From Ignavibacteriota bacterium (GTDB lineage Bacteria > Bacteroidota > Ignavibacteria > Tepidaquicellales > Tepidaquicellaceae), in contig JAPLFJ010000004.1 of the NCBI GenBank assembly GCA_026390735.1, forward strand, positions 1 through 64,000: a stretch of DNA of 64,000 nucleotides. Reading direction: 5' to 3'. Both the position numbers and the translations under genes were made by a program. The notes under the pieces are model-generated. The model did not search any database and was not told the origin of the DNA. It saw nothing but the letters and a program-made list of their open reading frames with translations. Positions 53,833 through 62,478 of this stretch are shown here, one piece after another. Numbering within the stretch: position 1 is the first letter of the stretch; each line of letters opens with the position of its first letter.

Positions 53833-53848
53833 TTAAACTTATTGTTGA

Positions 53849-54697
53849 TTAAATATTTTCTATCAGTTTTTCATCAATCATAATTCTTCCGCAGGACTGG
53901 CAGAGGAAAATATCTTCTGCAACCCTTATTTCAATTTCTCTTTGCGGAGGAACCGAGTTATAACAGCCGCTGCAATTACCTTTTCTTACTATTGCAGTTG
54001 CTTCACCTTTTAAAGAACCGTTGATGCGTTCATAAAGTGTCTTATGCTTATCTTCAAGTTTCTCGAGTATAACTTTTCTCTTTTCAATAAGTTCGTTCTC
54101 TTCTTCTTCAAACTGTTTGTTAAGAGAATTAAGGTGCGATGTATCTTCTTTAAGTTCTGCTTTCAGTTCTTCGTAACTCTTCGACATTTCAAGAATACCC
54201 TTAACAAGGTTTTCCTGGTACGATTTAAGTTCTTTTAATCTTGCATCATTCTTATCTGTTGTTTCCATCATTGCATCAATCTGTTTTGTTATCTCATCGT
54301 ATTCCTTGTTATTCTTTGCTTTATATTTCGACTCATCGTACTTCGTAACTTTATCATCAAGGTTTTTATTCTCTTTATTAAGTGCTTTTTCTTCACTCTC
54401 AAAAGTTTTCAGTTTTGCTTTATCCTCGGTAAGATGCACTTCAACAACCGCCATTCTTTCCTTCAGATTCTCAATCCTTACGGGCAGGTCACCTTTTTCA
54501 TCATCTATTTCAGCAAGTTCCTCATCAATCTTCGTTAATTCATACAGCATCAGAAGTATTTTCACGTAACTTTCTTTCTTCGCTATTGCTCCTTCTTCAA
54601 AATATTCAAGAATCTTTGCATCAGGAAGGTTAGATTCATTATTCCCTGATTCGGTTGATTCACTTGCATTAACAATGTTTTCGTTTGATTCGTCCAT
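53849..54697 (-). CDS. CT398-like coiled-coil zinc-ribbon protein
   Basis: A 282-residue soluble protein. A long charged coiled coil (about 40-230) precedes a C-terminal C4 zinc ribbon with C242-x2-C245 (CSGC) and C266-x2-C269 (CQSC), the hallmark of the C4-type zinc ribbon/CT398 family, of unknown molecular function. The neighbourhood NIF3-domain gene, this gene and rnpB recurs in related bacteria as far as I recall. Upstream spacing to the NIF3-domain gene is 1 bp. Confidence 0.85.
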   Translation of the reverse strand: MDESNENIVNASESTESGNNESNLPDAKILEYFEEGAIAKKESYVKILLMLYELTKIDEELAEIDDEKGDLPVRIENLKERMAVVEVHLTEDKAKLKTFESEEKALNKENKNLDDKVTKYDESKYKAKNNKEYDEITKQIDAMMETTDKNDARLKELKSYQENLVKGILEMSKSYEELKAELKEDTSHLNSLNKQFEEEENELIEKRKVILEKLEDKHKTLYERINGSLKGEATAIVRKGNCSGCYNSVPPQREIEIRVAEDIFLCQSCGRIMIDEKLIENI

Positions 54698-54698
54698 T

Positions 54699-55319
54699 TT
54701 ATATTAGTTTTATATTATTTTGATTTTCTTCGAATGATATTGATACTTCAGCTTTAAACTTCTTAGCCAGTGCTTTTACGTGCTCGTCGCATAAGTTTTC
54801 AAACATAAGCAGTCTTGAAAACTTCAGGTCTGAGAATCCTTTTGCGATAACAACTTTATTGTTCAGTCTGTAGATAAGTTCTTCCAGTGTTACTTTACCC
54901 TTCAGTTCACAATAATAAGCAGCTACATCTTTTGTCCTCTTGGTAAACTCATAAACTTCATAAGCAGGTTCTTCATAAGGATGGTTTGCGAGCAGCGCGT
55001 CGTTTACTGCATCGAGCTCTTCACTTCCGCATTCCATTTCCAGCCTTACTTCTTCCTCGAACGATAATTTTCCAACCTTACCCGAAAAAGGTTTGGCTGA
55101 TTTACCGGGTACAAAAGTACCGACACCTTTCATCCTGAAGGAGCAAACAGTGTAATTACCTATTCTGCCTGCACCGGCATTAGCGAGTTCGTACGTTAGC
55201 TTGTCAACACTTTTCAGAGGGACATAAGTTACTACCTTTTTTCTGTTAACATACTTGTATTGAACAGGGGTAAGTGACTTAATTTCAGTTTTCTTAAAAT
55301 AATCAAATATTTTATTCAT
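54699..55319 (-). CDS. NIF3-related protein containing the PII/CutA-like insert domain
   Basis: About 206 residues. The centre (VVTYVPLKSVDKLTYELANAGAGRIGNY, then GVGTFVPGKSAKPF and NHPYEEPAYEVYEF) matches the PII/CutA-like domain that is inserted in long NIF3/YqfO proteins. The metal-binding NIF3 halves are not recognisable, so it seems to be a free-standing insert domain with its own C-terminal extension. Start is ATG 55319, or ATG 55331, which directly touches the T-run of the preceding terminator. Function unknown. Confidence 0.78.
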   Translation of the reverse strand: MNKIFDYFKKTEIKSLTPVQYKYVNRKKVVTYVPLKSVDKLTYELANAGAGRIGNYTVCSFRMKGVGTFVPGKSAKPFSGKVGKLSFEEEVRLEMECGSEELDAVNDALLANHPYEEPAYEVYEFTKRTKDVAAYYCELKGKVTLEELIYRLNNKVVIAKGFSDLKFSRLLMFENLCDEHVKALAKKFKAEVSISFEENQNNIKLI

Positions 55320-55331
55320 TGGGGTATACAT

Positions 55332-55359
55332 AAAAAAAGTGCATCCTTGTGGGATACAC
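55332..55359 (-). terminator. intrinsic terminator after metF
   Basis: A hairpin with seven pairs and one mismatch (55339-55346 with 55352-55359) is followed on the minus strand by seven T (55338-55332). It is about 100 bp beyond the metF stop and touches an ATG of the NIF3-domain gene. Confidence 0.78.
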
Positions 55360-55459
55360 CTTAAACTTAAACAATTAAACTATGAAAAACTATTATATCT
55401 TCGTGCTTTTCCATGTATCAATATAGTAATATATAAAAACACTTTCAATCTAAAATTCA

Positions 55460-56413
55460 TTATAACATCAGTTTTTTAAAAAGCATCTGAACAGGTTTGC
55501 TGTACTGCAGAATGTAAAAATGCACAGCAGGGACTTTTTTATTCAGCAATTCCTCCACCTGTTTGCAGGCCCATTCAACACCTATTTCCATAACGTGTTT
55601 ATCATCGGCAGCAATAACCTCGTTGTAAAGGTCTTCGGGTATATCAATGTAGAAATCCCTCGGAAGACTGGTTAAATGCTTTTTCTGTGTAATTATCTTC
55701 AATCCCGGAATAACAGGTATATCGAAACCTTCTTTCCTGATTGTATCAACATAATTGAAATAATGCTTATTATCGAAGAACATCTGCGATACTATGTAAT
55801 TAGCACCTGATGAGATTTTATTCCTTACTACTTCAATATCAGCTTTTATGTTAGGTGATTCATAATGTTTTTCGGGATACCCTGCAACTCCGATACAAAA
55901 GTCAGTCGGGGTGGCATCGAGCAAATCGACTTCGAGATAATTACCTTTGTTCATCTGTGTTACCTGTTCAACGAGTTCAACTGCAAAGTCATTCGTAGTC
56001 TTTCCCTGCGGAGTAGGTTTCTTGAATCCTTTATCATCACCCTGAATTGCGAGAACATTCTCAATGCCAAGGTAATGCAGTTCAATCAGAGCATCTTCAG
56101 TTTCTTCTTTGGTAAAACCTTTGCAGAGAATATGCGGGACAGTATCTATGTTGTATTTATTCTTTATTGCAACACTGATACCAATAGTACCCGGTCTTTT
56201 CCTCTTAACCTTCTTTTTGATAATACCTGCGGGTGTTTCTTCGTACTGCACTTCGGCAGAATGCGAAGTAACATCAATAAACGGAGGATTGAGTTTTATC
56301 AGACTCTCCAGAGTACTGAATAACTGATTTATGTCACCGCCTCTTAAAGGAGGAATAATTTCGTAACTGATTAAGGGGTTCGTGGCTTTCGCCAGATGTT
56401 CAACAACTTTCAT
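55460..56413 (-). CDS. metF: methylenetetrahydrofolate reductase
   Basis: FAD enzyme reducing 5,10-methylene-THF to 5-methyl-THF, the methyl donor for methionine synthase. The TIM-barrel begins SYEIIPPLRGGD, where the glutamate of the family's catalytic site lies. LAIQGDDKG, FCIGVAGYPEKHYESPN, ISSGANYIVSQMFFDN and VIPGLKIIT are conserved. Length 317 is normal. It lies 10 bp after the TolB-like gene and is followed by a terminator. Its product supplies the MetH-like protein at 536-2359. Confidence 0.96.
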   Translation of the reverse strand: MKVVEHLAKATNPLISYEIIPPLRGGDINQLFSTLESLIKLNPPFIDVTSHSAEVQYEETPAGIIKKKVKRKRPGTIGISVAIKNKYNIDTVPHILCKGFTKEETEDALIELHYLGIENVLAIQGDDKGFKKPTPQGKTTNDFAVELVEQVTQMNKGNYLEVDLLDATPTDFCIGVAGYPEKHYESPNIKADIEVVRNKISSGANYIVSQMFFDNKHYFNYVDTIRKEGFDIPVIPGLKIITQKKHLTSLPRDFYIDIPEDLYNEVIAADDKHVMEIGVEWACKQVEELLNKKVPAVHFYILQYSKPVQMLFKKLML

Positions 56414-56423
56414 TATTCAGATT

Positions 56424-57404
56424 TTAATTTAATACATCAGGGTGCATCGAAGAACCTTTACCTGTAAGGATTTCGCTTTTGCCTGTTGAGATATTTAATA
56501 CGCCGACGACATAGTTTTTTCCGTCTTCTGCGTCGTAGAGTATTCTTTCATTGTCAATCCACACATAATTTGCAGCACTACCGCCTTTGATATCGTGACT
56601 TTTCCTGTTACCACCTTCTAAATCCATTGTATAGAATTTAGTTTTTGATTCGCCGATTTCAACGAAAGCAATCTTATTATCGTCAGGAGAAAACTTAGGC
56701 CTGTTTGAACTTGTGATACCTTTGGAAATCGCCTTTTCTTTTCCGTCTTTATAAATGTGGATTGTACCCTGCAGATTATTGTTAAAAGCAGACCATACAA
56801 TCATTAAATTGTCAGATGAAATATCGGGTAAAAGGTTTGCGTTATCATTATTGCTGATCTGATAAACATTATTCCCTGTAGTATCATCAAGGTCAATAAG
56901 CATAACGTCCTTGCCGCCCTGCATAAAAGACGAGAAGACAATCTTCGAACCGTCTCTGGAAAGCACCTGCTGATTTGAATAACCAAGGTCTGATATTAGT
57001 ATAGGTTCTGATTCATTTAAAGACATTGCATAGATTGTAAGAACACCTTCGTAGTCTGAGTTAAAAACAATAGTTTCACCGTCAGTACCGAATGATGGAT
57101 GTTCACCGCCAAAAACGAAATACGGATCGGCAGGTTTATCGGTATTAACATTATCTACAAAAAATATTCTTCCGTCGTCTGTATTGAAAACAACCTTAGA
57201 GCCGTCGGGCGACCATTTCGGAAAGTAACAGTCTGTTGACATATCAGTAATTTGTTTTTTGTCGCTTCCGTCTTCATTCATAATAAAGACCTGATAGTAC
57301 CCTGAACTATTCTGGTCTGAAACATAAGTAATTTTCTTGGATTGAGATAAAACTAAATTGTACCCTGCCAGAACCATCAGAATCAGGATGATAATCTTTT
57401 TCAT
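56424..57404 (-). CDS. exported TolB-like WD40/PD40 beta-propeller protein
   Basis: A 326-residue exported protein. The start is ATG 57404, giving a clean signal peptide (MKKIIILILMVLAGYNLVLSQ); a TTG seven codons upstream is also open. The mature part is a six-bladed propeller of PD40/TolB-type repeats, for example CYFPKWSPDGSKVVF, EHPSFGTDGETIVF and NRPKFSPDDNKIAF. There is no T9SS domain and no TolB N-terminal domain. It probably acts in the periplasm; ligand unknown. Directly upstream of metF, likely co-transcribed although functionally unrelated. Confidence 0.85.
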   Translation of the reverse strand: MKKIIILILMVLAGYNLVLSQSKKITYVSDQNSSGYYQVFIMNEDGSDKKQITDMSTDCYFPKWSPDGSKVVFNTDDGRIFFVDNVNTDKPADPYFVFGGEHPSFGTDGETIVFNSDYEGVLTIYAMSLNESEPILISDLGYSNQQVLSRDGSKIVFSSFMQGGKDVMLIDLDDTTGNNVYQISNNDNANLLPDISSDNLMIVWSAFNNNLQGTIHIYKDGKEKAISKGITSSNRPKFSPDDNKIAFVEIGESKTKFYTMDLEGGNRKSHDIKGGSAANYVWIDNERILYDAEDGKNYVVGVLNISTGKSEILTGKGSSMHPDVLN

Positions 57405-57780
57405 ATAAAATATGTTTATTTGCAAATTATAACTATAATAATAATTAAGAAATTCGTGTTAAAAAAGGGAAAAGATAAACGATAATTATAATTTATAAGT
57501 ATTCTTTTTTGAATTATAGACTTATACAACTTTTGTTCAGACCTTTCATTTCAGCAAGTTATGGCAGGTTTACAGATATATTTTCGTAATATTGATTCCT
57601 TCCTGATGAGCACGTCATTAATCTTCAGAAGCAATCATTATTAACTTGCATTTAAGAAGATAATTTATTATATTTGTACTGAATATTATTAGAGGTTTAG
57701 TAATCCTGCATTACGAACTGCAAAGTACAGGACCTCAATTTTGACCGAAAATCAACCTTTCAAAAAAAGAATCAGGGAAA

Positions 57781-57820
57781 TGGCGCAGTGGTGGCGCACA
57801 CGTGACGCACTTTTGGCGCA
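57781..57820. repeat. 11-bp-period heptamer array C
   Basis: TGGCGCA at 57781 and 57792, TGACGCA at 57803 and TGGCGCA at 57814 are in exact 11-bp register with spacers GTGG, CACG and CTTT. In the same register follow TCTGCTA (57825), CCTACTT (57836), CTCACTT (57847), CACCCGT (57858) and CAACAGG (57869), where adjacent pairs again resemble each other, so the array may run to about 57875. The 700-bp interval 57405-58106 has no convincing gene; this patch is clearly richer in G+C than its flanks. Confidence 0.65.
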
Positions 57821-58106
57821 GAACTCTGCTATAAACCTACTTAGATCTCACTTATCACACCCGTATAGCAACAGGCAAAGGACCTGACCAGAACCCAATT
57901 TTTACATGTAATTCACACATACAGATATGAATATATAAAGATATTATTTCATATTTGTACTCATTTTATTGGTATTATTTACAGGCTTATTCAGGAATAT
58001 TAGTATTAATATGTATCATTCGTAACGGAGGGTGGTTTGCTCCAGAATCATAATTATACATACTGTTTTCAATTCATAAATAAATGGAAATGTTATATAT
58101 TGTGTT

Positions 58107-58517
58107 ATGATTACTAATAAAATATTTGACGAAGTAACTTTTAAGGCGGCAAGGAGCGGCGGCAAGGGCGGACAGAACGTTAACAAGGTTTCGACAAAAG
58201 TGGAATTGTATTTCAATGTGTATAATTCTATGTGCATAAGTTATGAAGATAAGATTGTGCTGCTGAATAAACTTGCAAACAGAATTGACAAGAACGGTGT
58301 ACTGAAGCTTACGTGCGAAACCGAACGGTCACAGTTTAAGAATAAACAGATTGTTTCAGATAAGTTCAAAACTATGCTTACTGAAGCACTTAAGAAAAAG
58401 AAGAAGCGTATCGAAACAAAACCTACTACGGGCTCGAAGGAAAAGAGAATCACTTCGAAGAAGATAGTCTCCAGAAAGAAGGCAGTACGTACTGAGAAAC
58501 ATTTCGGTGATGACTAA
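58107..58517 (+). CDS. arfB: peptidyl-tRNA hydrolase ArfB (YaeJ/ICT1 type)
   Basis: Ribosome rescue factor that releases peptides from stalled ribosomes. The catalytic GGQ lies at residues 21-23 in ARSGGKGGQNVNKVSTKVEL. The C-terminal tail is long and strongly basic (KKKKKR, KEKR, SRKKAVR), which in ArfB enters the empty mRNA channel. Length 136 is typical; there is no codon-recognition domain, unlike RF1/RF2. pgeF follows 3 bp downstream. Confidence 0.94.
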   Translation: MITNKIFDEVTFKAARSGGKGGQNVNKVSTKVELYFNVYNSMCISYEDKIVLLNKLANRIDKNGVLKLTCETERSQFKNKQIVSDKFKTMLTEALKKKKKRIETKPTTGSKEKRITSKKIVSRKKAVRTEKHFGDD

Positions 58518-58520
58518 TTT

Positions 58521-59255
58521 ATGTTAATAAAACCAGAGATATTCAATAAGTTCGGGAATGTAATATGCGGAGTAAGTACACGCTTCGGGAAAGAACCTCG
58601 TCCGCCTTTTGATTTTAATATGAGCTTTAAAGTCGGTGATGATACAGATGCAGTGAAGAAAAACAGAAAGGACTTTTTCGATGAGCTTGGTATTGACGGT
58701 TCTAAAGTTACTTTCCAGTTTCAGACACATTCAACCGTACATAACTACGTGGGCGAGACCTGTTTCTTTAACGGTTCGGACGGACTTTATACGGATAAGG
58801 AAGATCTGTTCCTCGCAGTGAACGTTGCTGACTGTGTGCCTGTTTTTATCTATGATTCAGTTAATAAAGTAGTAGCAGGAATACATTCGGGATGGAAAGG
58901 TACACAGCAGAGAATTGTGACTCACACAATAAATACACTAATTGATAAGTTTAAGTCTAAGCCCGGAAACCTTTATGTGTATGTAGGTCCGGGAATAAGC
59001 GTTAAGAATTTTGAAGTGGGAAAAGATGTGTTTGATATGTTCGATGATGAGTTTAAGGAAATGCGGGACGGGAAGTATTACGTGAACCTGAGAAAAGATA
59101 TCTATACACGTCTGATAAGACAGGGTGTGAAGGCAGAGAATGTGGAGGTTTCGGAGTATTGCACGGTTGACGACGAGAACCTGTTTCATTCGTACAGAAG
59201 AGACGGGGGAAAATCGGGAAGGATGCTGGGAGTGATAGGTCAATTTAAAATTTGA
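58521..59255 (+). CDS. pgeF: PgeF/YfiH-family (laccase-domain) protein
   Basis: Zinc enzyme family described both as peptidoglycan editing factor and as purine nucleoside phosphorylase/adenosine deaminase (LACC1-like). Metal ligands fit H70 (QTHSTVHN), C105 (NVADCVPVFIY) and H122 (AGIHSGWKGT). YVGPGISVKNFEVG and HSYRRDGGKSGRM are conserved. Length 244 is normal. It is translated from ATG 58521, just after arfB. Confidence 0.92.
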   Translation: MLIKPEIFNKFGNVICGVSTRFGKEPRPPFDFNMSFKVGDDTDAVKKNRKDFFDELGIDGSKVTFQFQTHSTVHNYVGETCFFNGSDGLYTDKEDLFLAVNVADCVPVFIYDSVNKVVAGIHSGWKGTQQRIVTHTINTLIDKFKSKPGNLYVYVGPGISVKNFEVGKDVFDMFDDEFKEMRDGKYYVNLRKDIYTRLIRQGVKAENVEVSEYCTVDDENLFHSYRRDGGKSGRMLGVIGQFKI

Positions 59256-59407
59256 AATTGTAAATTTGAAGAGCGTTGTGATTGTTCGTTTTTCGTTGTT
59301 GGTCGTTAATAGAATCCGGTTTATACATAAATAAAAGAGGTGAAAATATTACTTGTTAATTGCGTGATTCTTGATTACGTTTTCTGATAAGCTTAAAGGA
59401 GTAAATT

Positions 59408-61951
59408 ATGAAAAAGTTATTCTTCATTCTTTTAGTAGTATTTCTTTCAGAAACTACTTACGGACAGTTATATTATTACAACTGGAACCCCATAACAAGT
59501 CCTGTTACAGCAAATTTAAACACACTGGTAATGTACGGCAATGATATGTTAATTGCTGGTAACGGTGGTACTTGTTTTTTATTAAACAGTGCAGGTACAA
59601 ACTGGACTTCTTACAACACAGCTTCTTCAGCAGATTTTAATTCACTCAATATTAACAGTAGTTATTTCCTTGGAGGAAATAACGGTATAATATTAAAGAC
59701 AGCTGCTCCAGGAAACAACTGGACATATGTCAGTCTTCCCGTTACACAGAATGTTAATTGTGTATCACACAGTATAGGAGCAAATTATAAAATGGCGTGC
59801 GGTGATAACGGAATACTGTATTACACGACTACAGGCGGTACAAACTGGTATTCATTAAATTCAAACACAACAAATAATTTAAGGAACATATACTACAATA
59901 CTAATTTATCGAATTCCCGTTCATATTTATGCGGTGATAACGGTACGTTCAGAAAAATTATTTTCACTTTCCCGCCAATACCACCTGTGATTACTATATT
60001 TACTTCCAATACAGGATTTGCTAATAATTTTAATTTTGTGACTGTTTTGGGCAATGATACGAATAAATTATTAATGGCAGGTTCGGGAGGAATTATAGTT
60101 AAGTCAACGAACGGCGGTGCAAACTGGGTTCAGCAGGTAAGCGGAACAACAAAAAATCTGAGATTCATGTATGTAAGCAGCGAGAATGAAATTTATGCAT
60201 GCGGAGATCAGGGGACTGTACTGAGAACAACAAACGGAGGTACAAACTGGGGAGCACAGGTTGTAAATTCGAATGCCGATTTACGAGGATTAGCTTTTGT
60301 AAACAATACGGCAGGATATTCAATCGGAAGCGGCGGGACAATACTAAGGACTTATTTTCCAAACCCGCTTTCTGATACAAGTATAAAGCGCATAAAACTT
60401 GATGGTAATAACATAAGCGCATATTTTCAGAATACAGGAATATTCGACCAAAATTCTGATACAGGAAATACTGCAGGGTTTGAATGGCCGAAAGATGCAG
60501 GAAGAACAGCAATATTCACATCGGGATTGAGCATGTCTGCAATAGTCAACGGACAATTAAGACAGGCAATGTGTTCTTACAAAGGCGAATACTGGCCGGG
60601 GCAGATTATAAACGGCACTCCGCAAACCCCACAGGAATTAAACAAAATATGGAAAGTTAGTGCGGGTGACAACTGCAATAACAGTGTAGACTTTGCAAAC
60701 TGGGGTTTGATAGTTCCATACGGTGCACCTTACAGGGACATGAATAATAATGGAGTTTATGACCCGTGTATTGATATTCCGGGTGTAAAGAATGCTACAC
60801 AGACAATATTCATGGCTTTAACAGACGGCTTTGCTTATAAACATTCACCAGGTGAAGGATTCGGGGGCGGCACTTTACCTATGAATGCTGATATGAAAAT
60901 TACTGCCTGGACTTACGGTGATACTTCTTTAACAAATGTACAGTATATGAGATTTGATGTTATTAACCGGGGAAGTTCTGCATGGAATAATTTATACTTT
61001 GCATTAATAGGAGATCCTGACCTGGGAGATGCGAATGATGATTATCTGGCAATGGATTCGACACGAAATATGTGGATATGTTATAACGGTGATAATTATG
61101 ACGGGAACGGTGCACCGCCAACATACGGCGCAGCTCCTCCAGCATTAGGAATGAGAGTGATCAAATTCCCTGTAAACAAGACAGTTACACCTTTCGATAC
61201 AATATATACAAGCAGCGGAAGTTACTTCACTTGCACAAGCTGCAGCCCTCCGCCTTGTGAATCTGACCCAAACGGGCAACCACTCGGAGCATACAATATG
61301 ATGAAAGGGTTTAAAAAGGACGGATCAAAATGGATGAATCCTACTTTCACACCACCCCGGCCTGTTAAGTTTGTTTTTGGTGGTGAGCCAGAACCAAATA
61401 CTGGATGGACTGAGCCTAAAGGGTCTATTAGAAATTGCGGCGGAGATACAGGCGTATACGTTCCGGTAAATGCTCCAGGCGACAGAAGATACATATTAGG
61501 AATGGGAAAAGATAATTTTACAATGAATCCGGGTGACTCACAAAGCATAGTTGTAATTCAGTTGATTGCCAGAGGCAGTAATAATTTAAACTCCGTTACA
61601 TTGTTAAAACAACTATCAGATATAGCTGCAAACTATACTGTCGGGGTAAATCAGATAGGTACAACAGTCCCTGGTAATTTTTCATTATCACAGAACTACC
61701 CTAATCCGTTTAACCCGGAGACAAGAATTAAGTTCGCAATACCAAGTATCAGAAATCTGAACAGTAATGTCGTAATACTTCGTGTGTTTGATATGCTTGG
61801 TAAAGAAATAGCAACACTAGTAAATGACAGGTTGAGTCCGGGTGTGTATGAGGTTGCGTTTGACGGGAACAAACTTTCGAGCGGAATGTATTTTTATAAA
61901 TTGCAAATGGGAGAATATTCTGATACAAAGCGGATGGTTCTTTTGAAATAA
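59408..61951 (+). CDS. large secreted YCF48-like protein with T9SS sorting domain
   Basis: An 847-residue exported protein. The signal peptide is residues 1-20 (ending TYGQ). YCF48-like blades occupy about 25-320, with motifs KSTNGGANWVQQ and RTTNGGTNWGAQ. A second domain (about 330-750), rich in N, G and P, has no recognisable family. The type A T9SS domain starts at about 757 (LSQNYPNPFNPETRIKFAIP) and ends with DTKRMVLLK. An unusually clear Shine-Dalgarno (AAAGGAG, about 7 bp before ATG) suggests strong translation. It should be exported to the cell surface or medium. Function unknown. Confidence 0.88.
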   Translation: MKKLFFILLVVFLSETTYGQLYYYNWNPITSPVTANLNTLVMYGNDMLIAGNGGTCFLLNSAGTNWTSYNTASSADFNSLNINSSYFLGGNNGIILKTAAPGNNWTYVSLPVTQNVNCVSHSIGANYKMACGDNGILYYTTTGGTNWYSLNSNTTNNLRNIYYNTNLSNSRSYLCGDNGTFRKIIFTFPPIPPVITIFTSNTGFANNFNFVTVLGNDTNKLLMAGSGGIIVKSTNGGANWVQQVSGTTKNLRFMYVSSENEIYACGDQGTVLRTTNGGTNWGAQVVNSNADLRGLAFVNNTAGYSIGSGGTILRTYFPNPLSDTSIKRIKLDGNNISAYFQNTGIFDQNSDTGNTAGFEWPKDAGRTAIFTSGLSMSAIVNGQLRQAMCSYKGEYWPGQIINGTPQTPQELNKIWKVSAGDNCNNSVDFANWGLIVPYGAPYRDMNNNGVYDPCIDIPGVKNATQTIFMALTDGFAYKHSPGEGFGGGTLPMNADMKITAWTYGDTSLTNVQYMRFDVINRGSSAWNNLYFALIGDPDLGDANDDYLAMDSTRNMWICYNGDNYDGNGAPPTYGAAPPALGMRVIKFPVNKTVTPFDTIYTSSGSYFTCTSCSPPPCESDPNGQPLGAYNMMKGFKKDGSKWMNPTFTPPRPVKFVFGGEPEPNTGWTEPKGSIRNCGGDTGVYVPVNAPGDRRYILGMGKDNFTMNPGDSQSIVVIQLIARGSNNLNSVTLLKQLSDIAANYTVGVNQIGTTVPGNFSLSQNYPNPFNPETRIKFAIPSIRNLNSNVVILRVFDMLGKEIATLVNDRLSPGVYEVAFDGNKLSSGMYFYKLQMGEYSDTKRMVLLK

Positions 61952-62031
61952 TAACATCTATAGTTACAGAGGTTTTCAGGTAATATGATTTGGTGGTTTA
62001 ATATTTTGGTGATAATGTTTTATTAAATGAT

Positions 62032-62064
62032 AACAGCCGGGGATGTATATCGCCGGCTGTTTTG
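62032..62064 (+). terminator. intrinsic terminator after the large T9SS gene
   Basis: A 9-bp perfect stem (AACAGCCGG with CCGGCTGTT, 62032-62040 and 62053-62061), a 12-base loop and a short T-run on the plus strand. It lies 80 bp past the stop of the gene ending at 61951 and just before the end of the convergent SET gene. Confidence 0.78.
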
Positions 62065-62084
62065 TATATAATGAATAATTAAGT

Positions 62085-62456
62085 TTACAGTTTATCGTAG
62101 TCGATTAAGATTTCTGCACCTTTTGGGATGTCCTTTATGGCAAAGTAGTCATAATGTTCGTCGTTCAATGCGTTTGGTTCGTTCGAATGGTTCAGGAACC
62201 AGCCGACTGACATTCTGTTAAAGTTCTTCGGAGTGCTGTACCCTTTGTCCTCCGGGAAATGGATTGAGTATTTACCGAGTACGCGTGATGGTACGTTTGT
62301 GTGTTTCACTTCGGACTCGTGAAGGAATGTATGGTCTTCTTCGTCGAATAAGGGAAGTTTAGCACCCTTCTTAATCTTTGCCGTTGAAAAGACTCCTACT
62401 CCGTGTACGGAGGATGGTCTTAATTCGAAATAAATCTCTTCTGTCTTTTTGATGAT
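62085..62456 (-). CDS. SET-domain protein without a canonical start codon
   Basis: The frame encodes a complete small SET domain: IYFELRPSSVHGVGVFSTAKIKKG at the N-terminus, then LPLFDEEDH, the catalytic-site motif NHSNEPNA and the final KGAEILIDYDKL. SET domains methylate lysines with SAM. A stop (TAA) precedes at 62468-62466. Between it and the domain there is no ATG, GTG or TTG; the only GTG (62309) would remove half of the domain. Translation from ATC at 62456 (IIKKTEEIYF), another near-cognate codon, or an upstream sequence or assembly error must be assumed. About 124 residues. Confidence 0.7.
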   Translation of the reverse strand: MIKKTEEIYFELRPSSVHGVGVFSTAKIKKGAKLPLFDEEDHTFLHESEVKHTNVPSRVLGKYSIHFPEDKGYSTPKNFNRMSVGWFLNHSNEPNALNDEHYDYFAIKDIPKGAEILIDYDKL

Positions 62457-62478
62457 GTTATATGTTTAGTTTTTAAAA

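Noticed and set aside
57741-57887. plus-strand frame of 35-48 codons (MAQWWRTRDALL...) across array C
   Set aside because: The protein-like look comes from the TGGCGCA repeats; repeats of 11 bp do not keep codon register and no family is recognisable.
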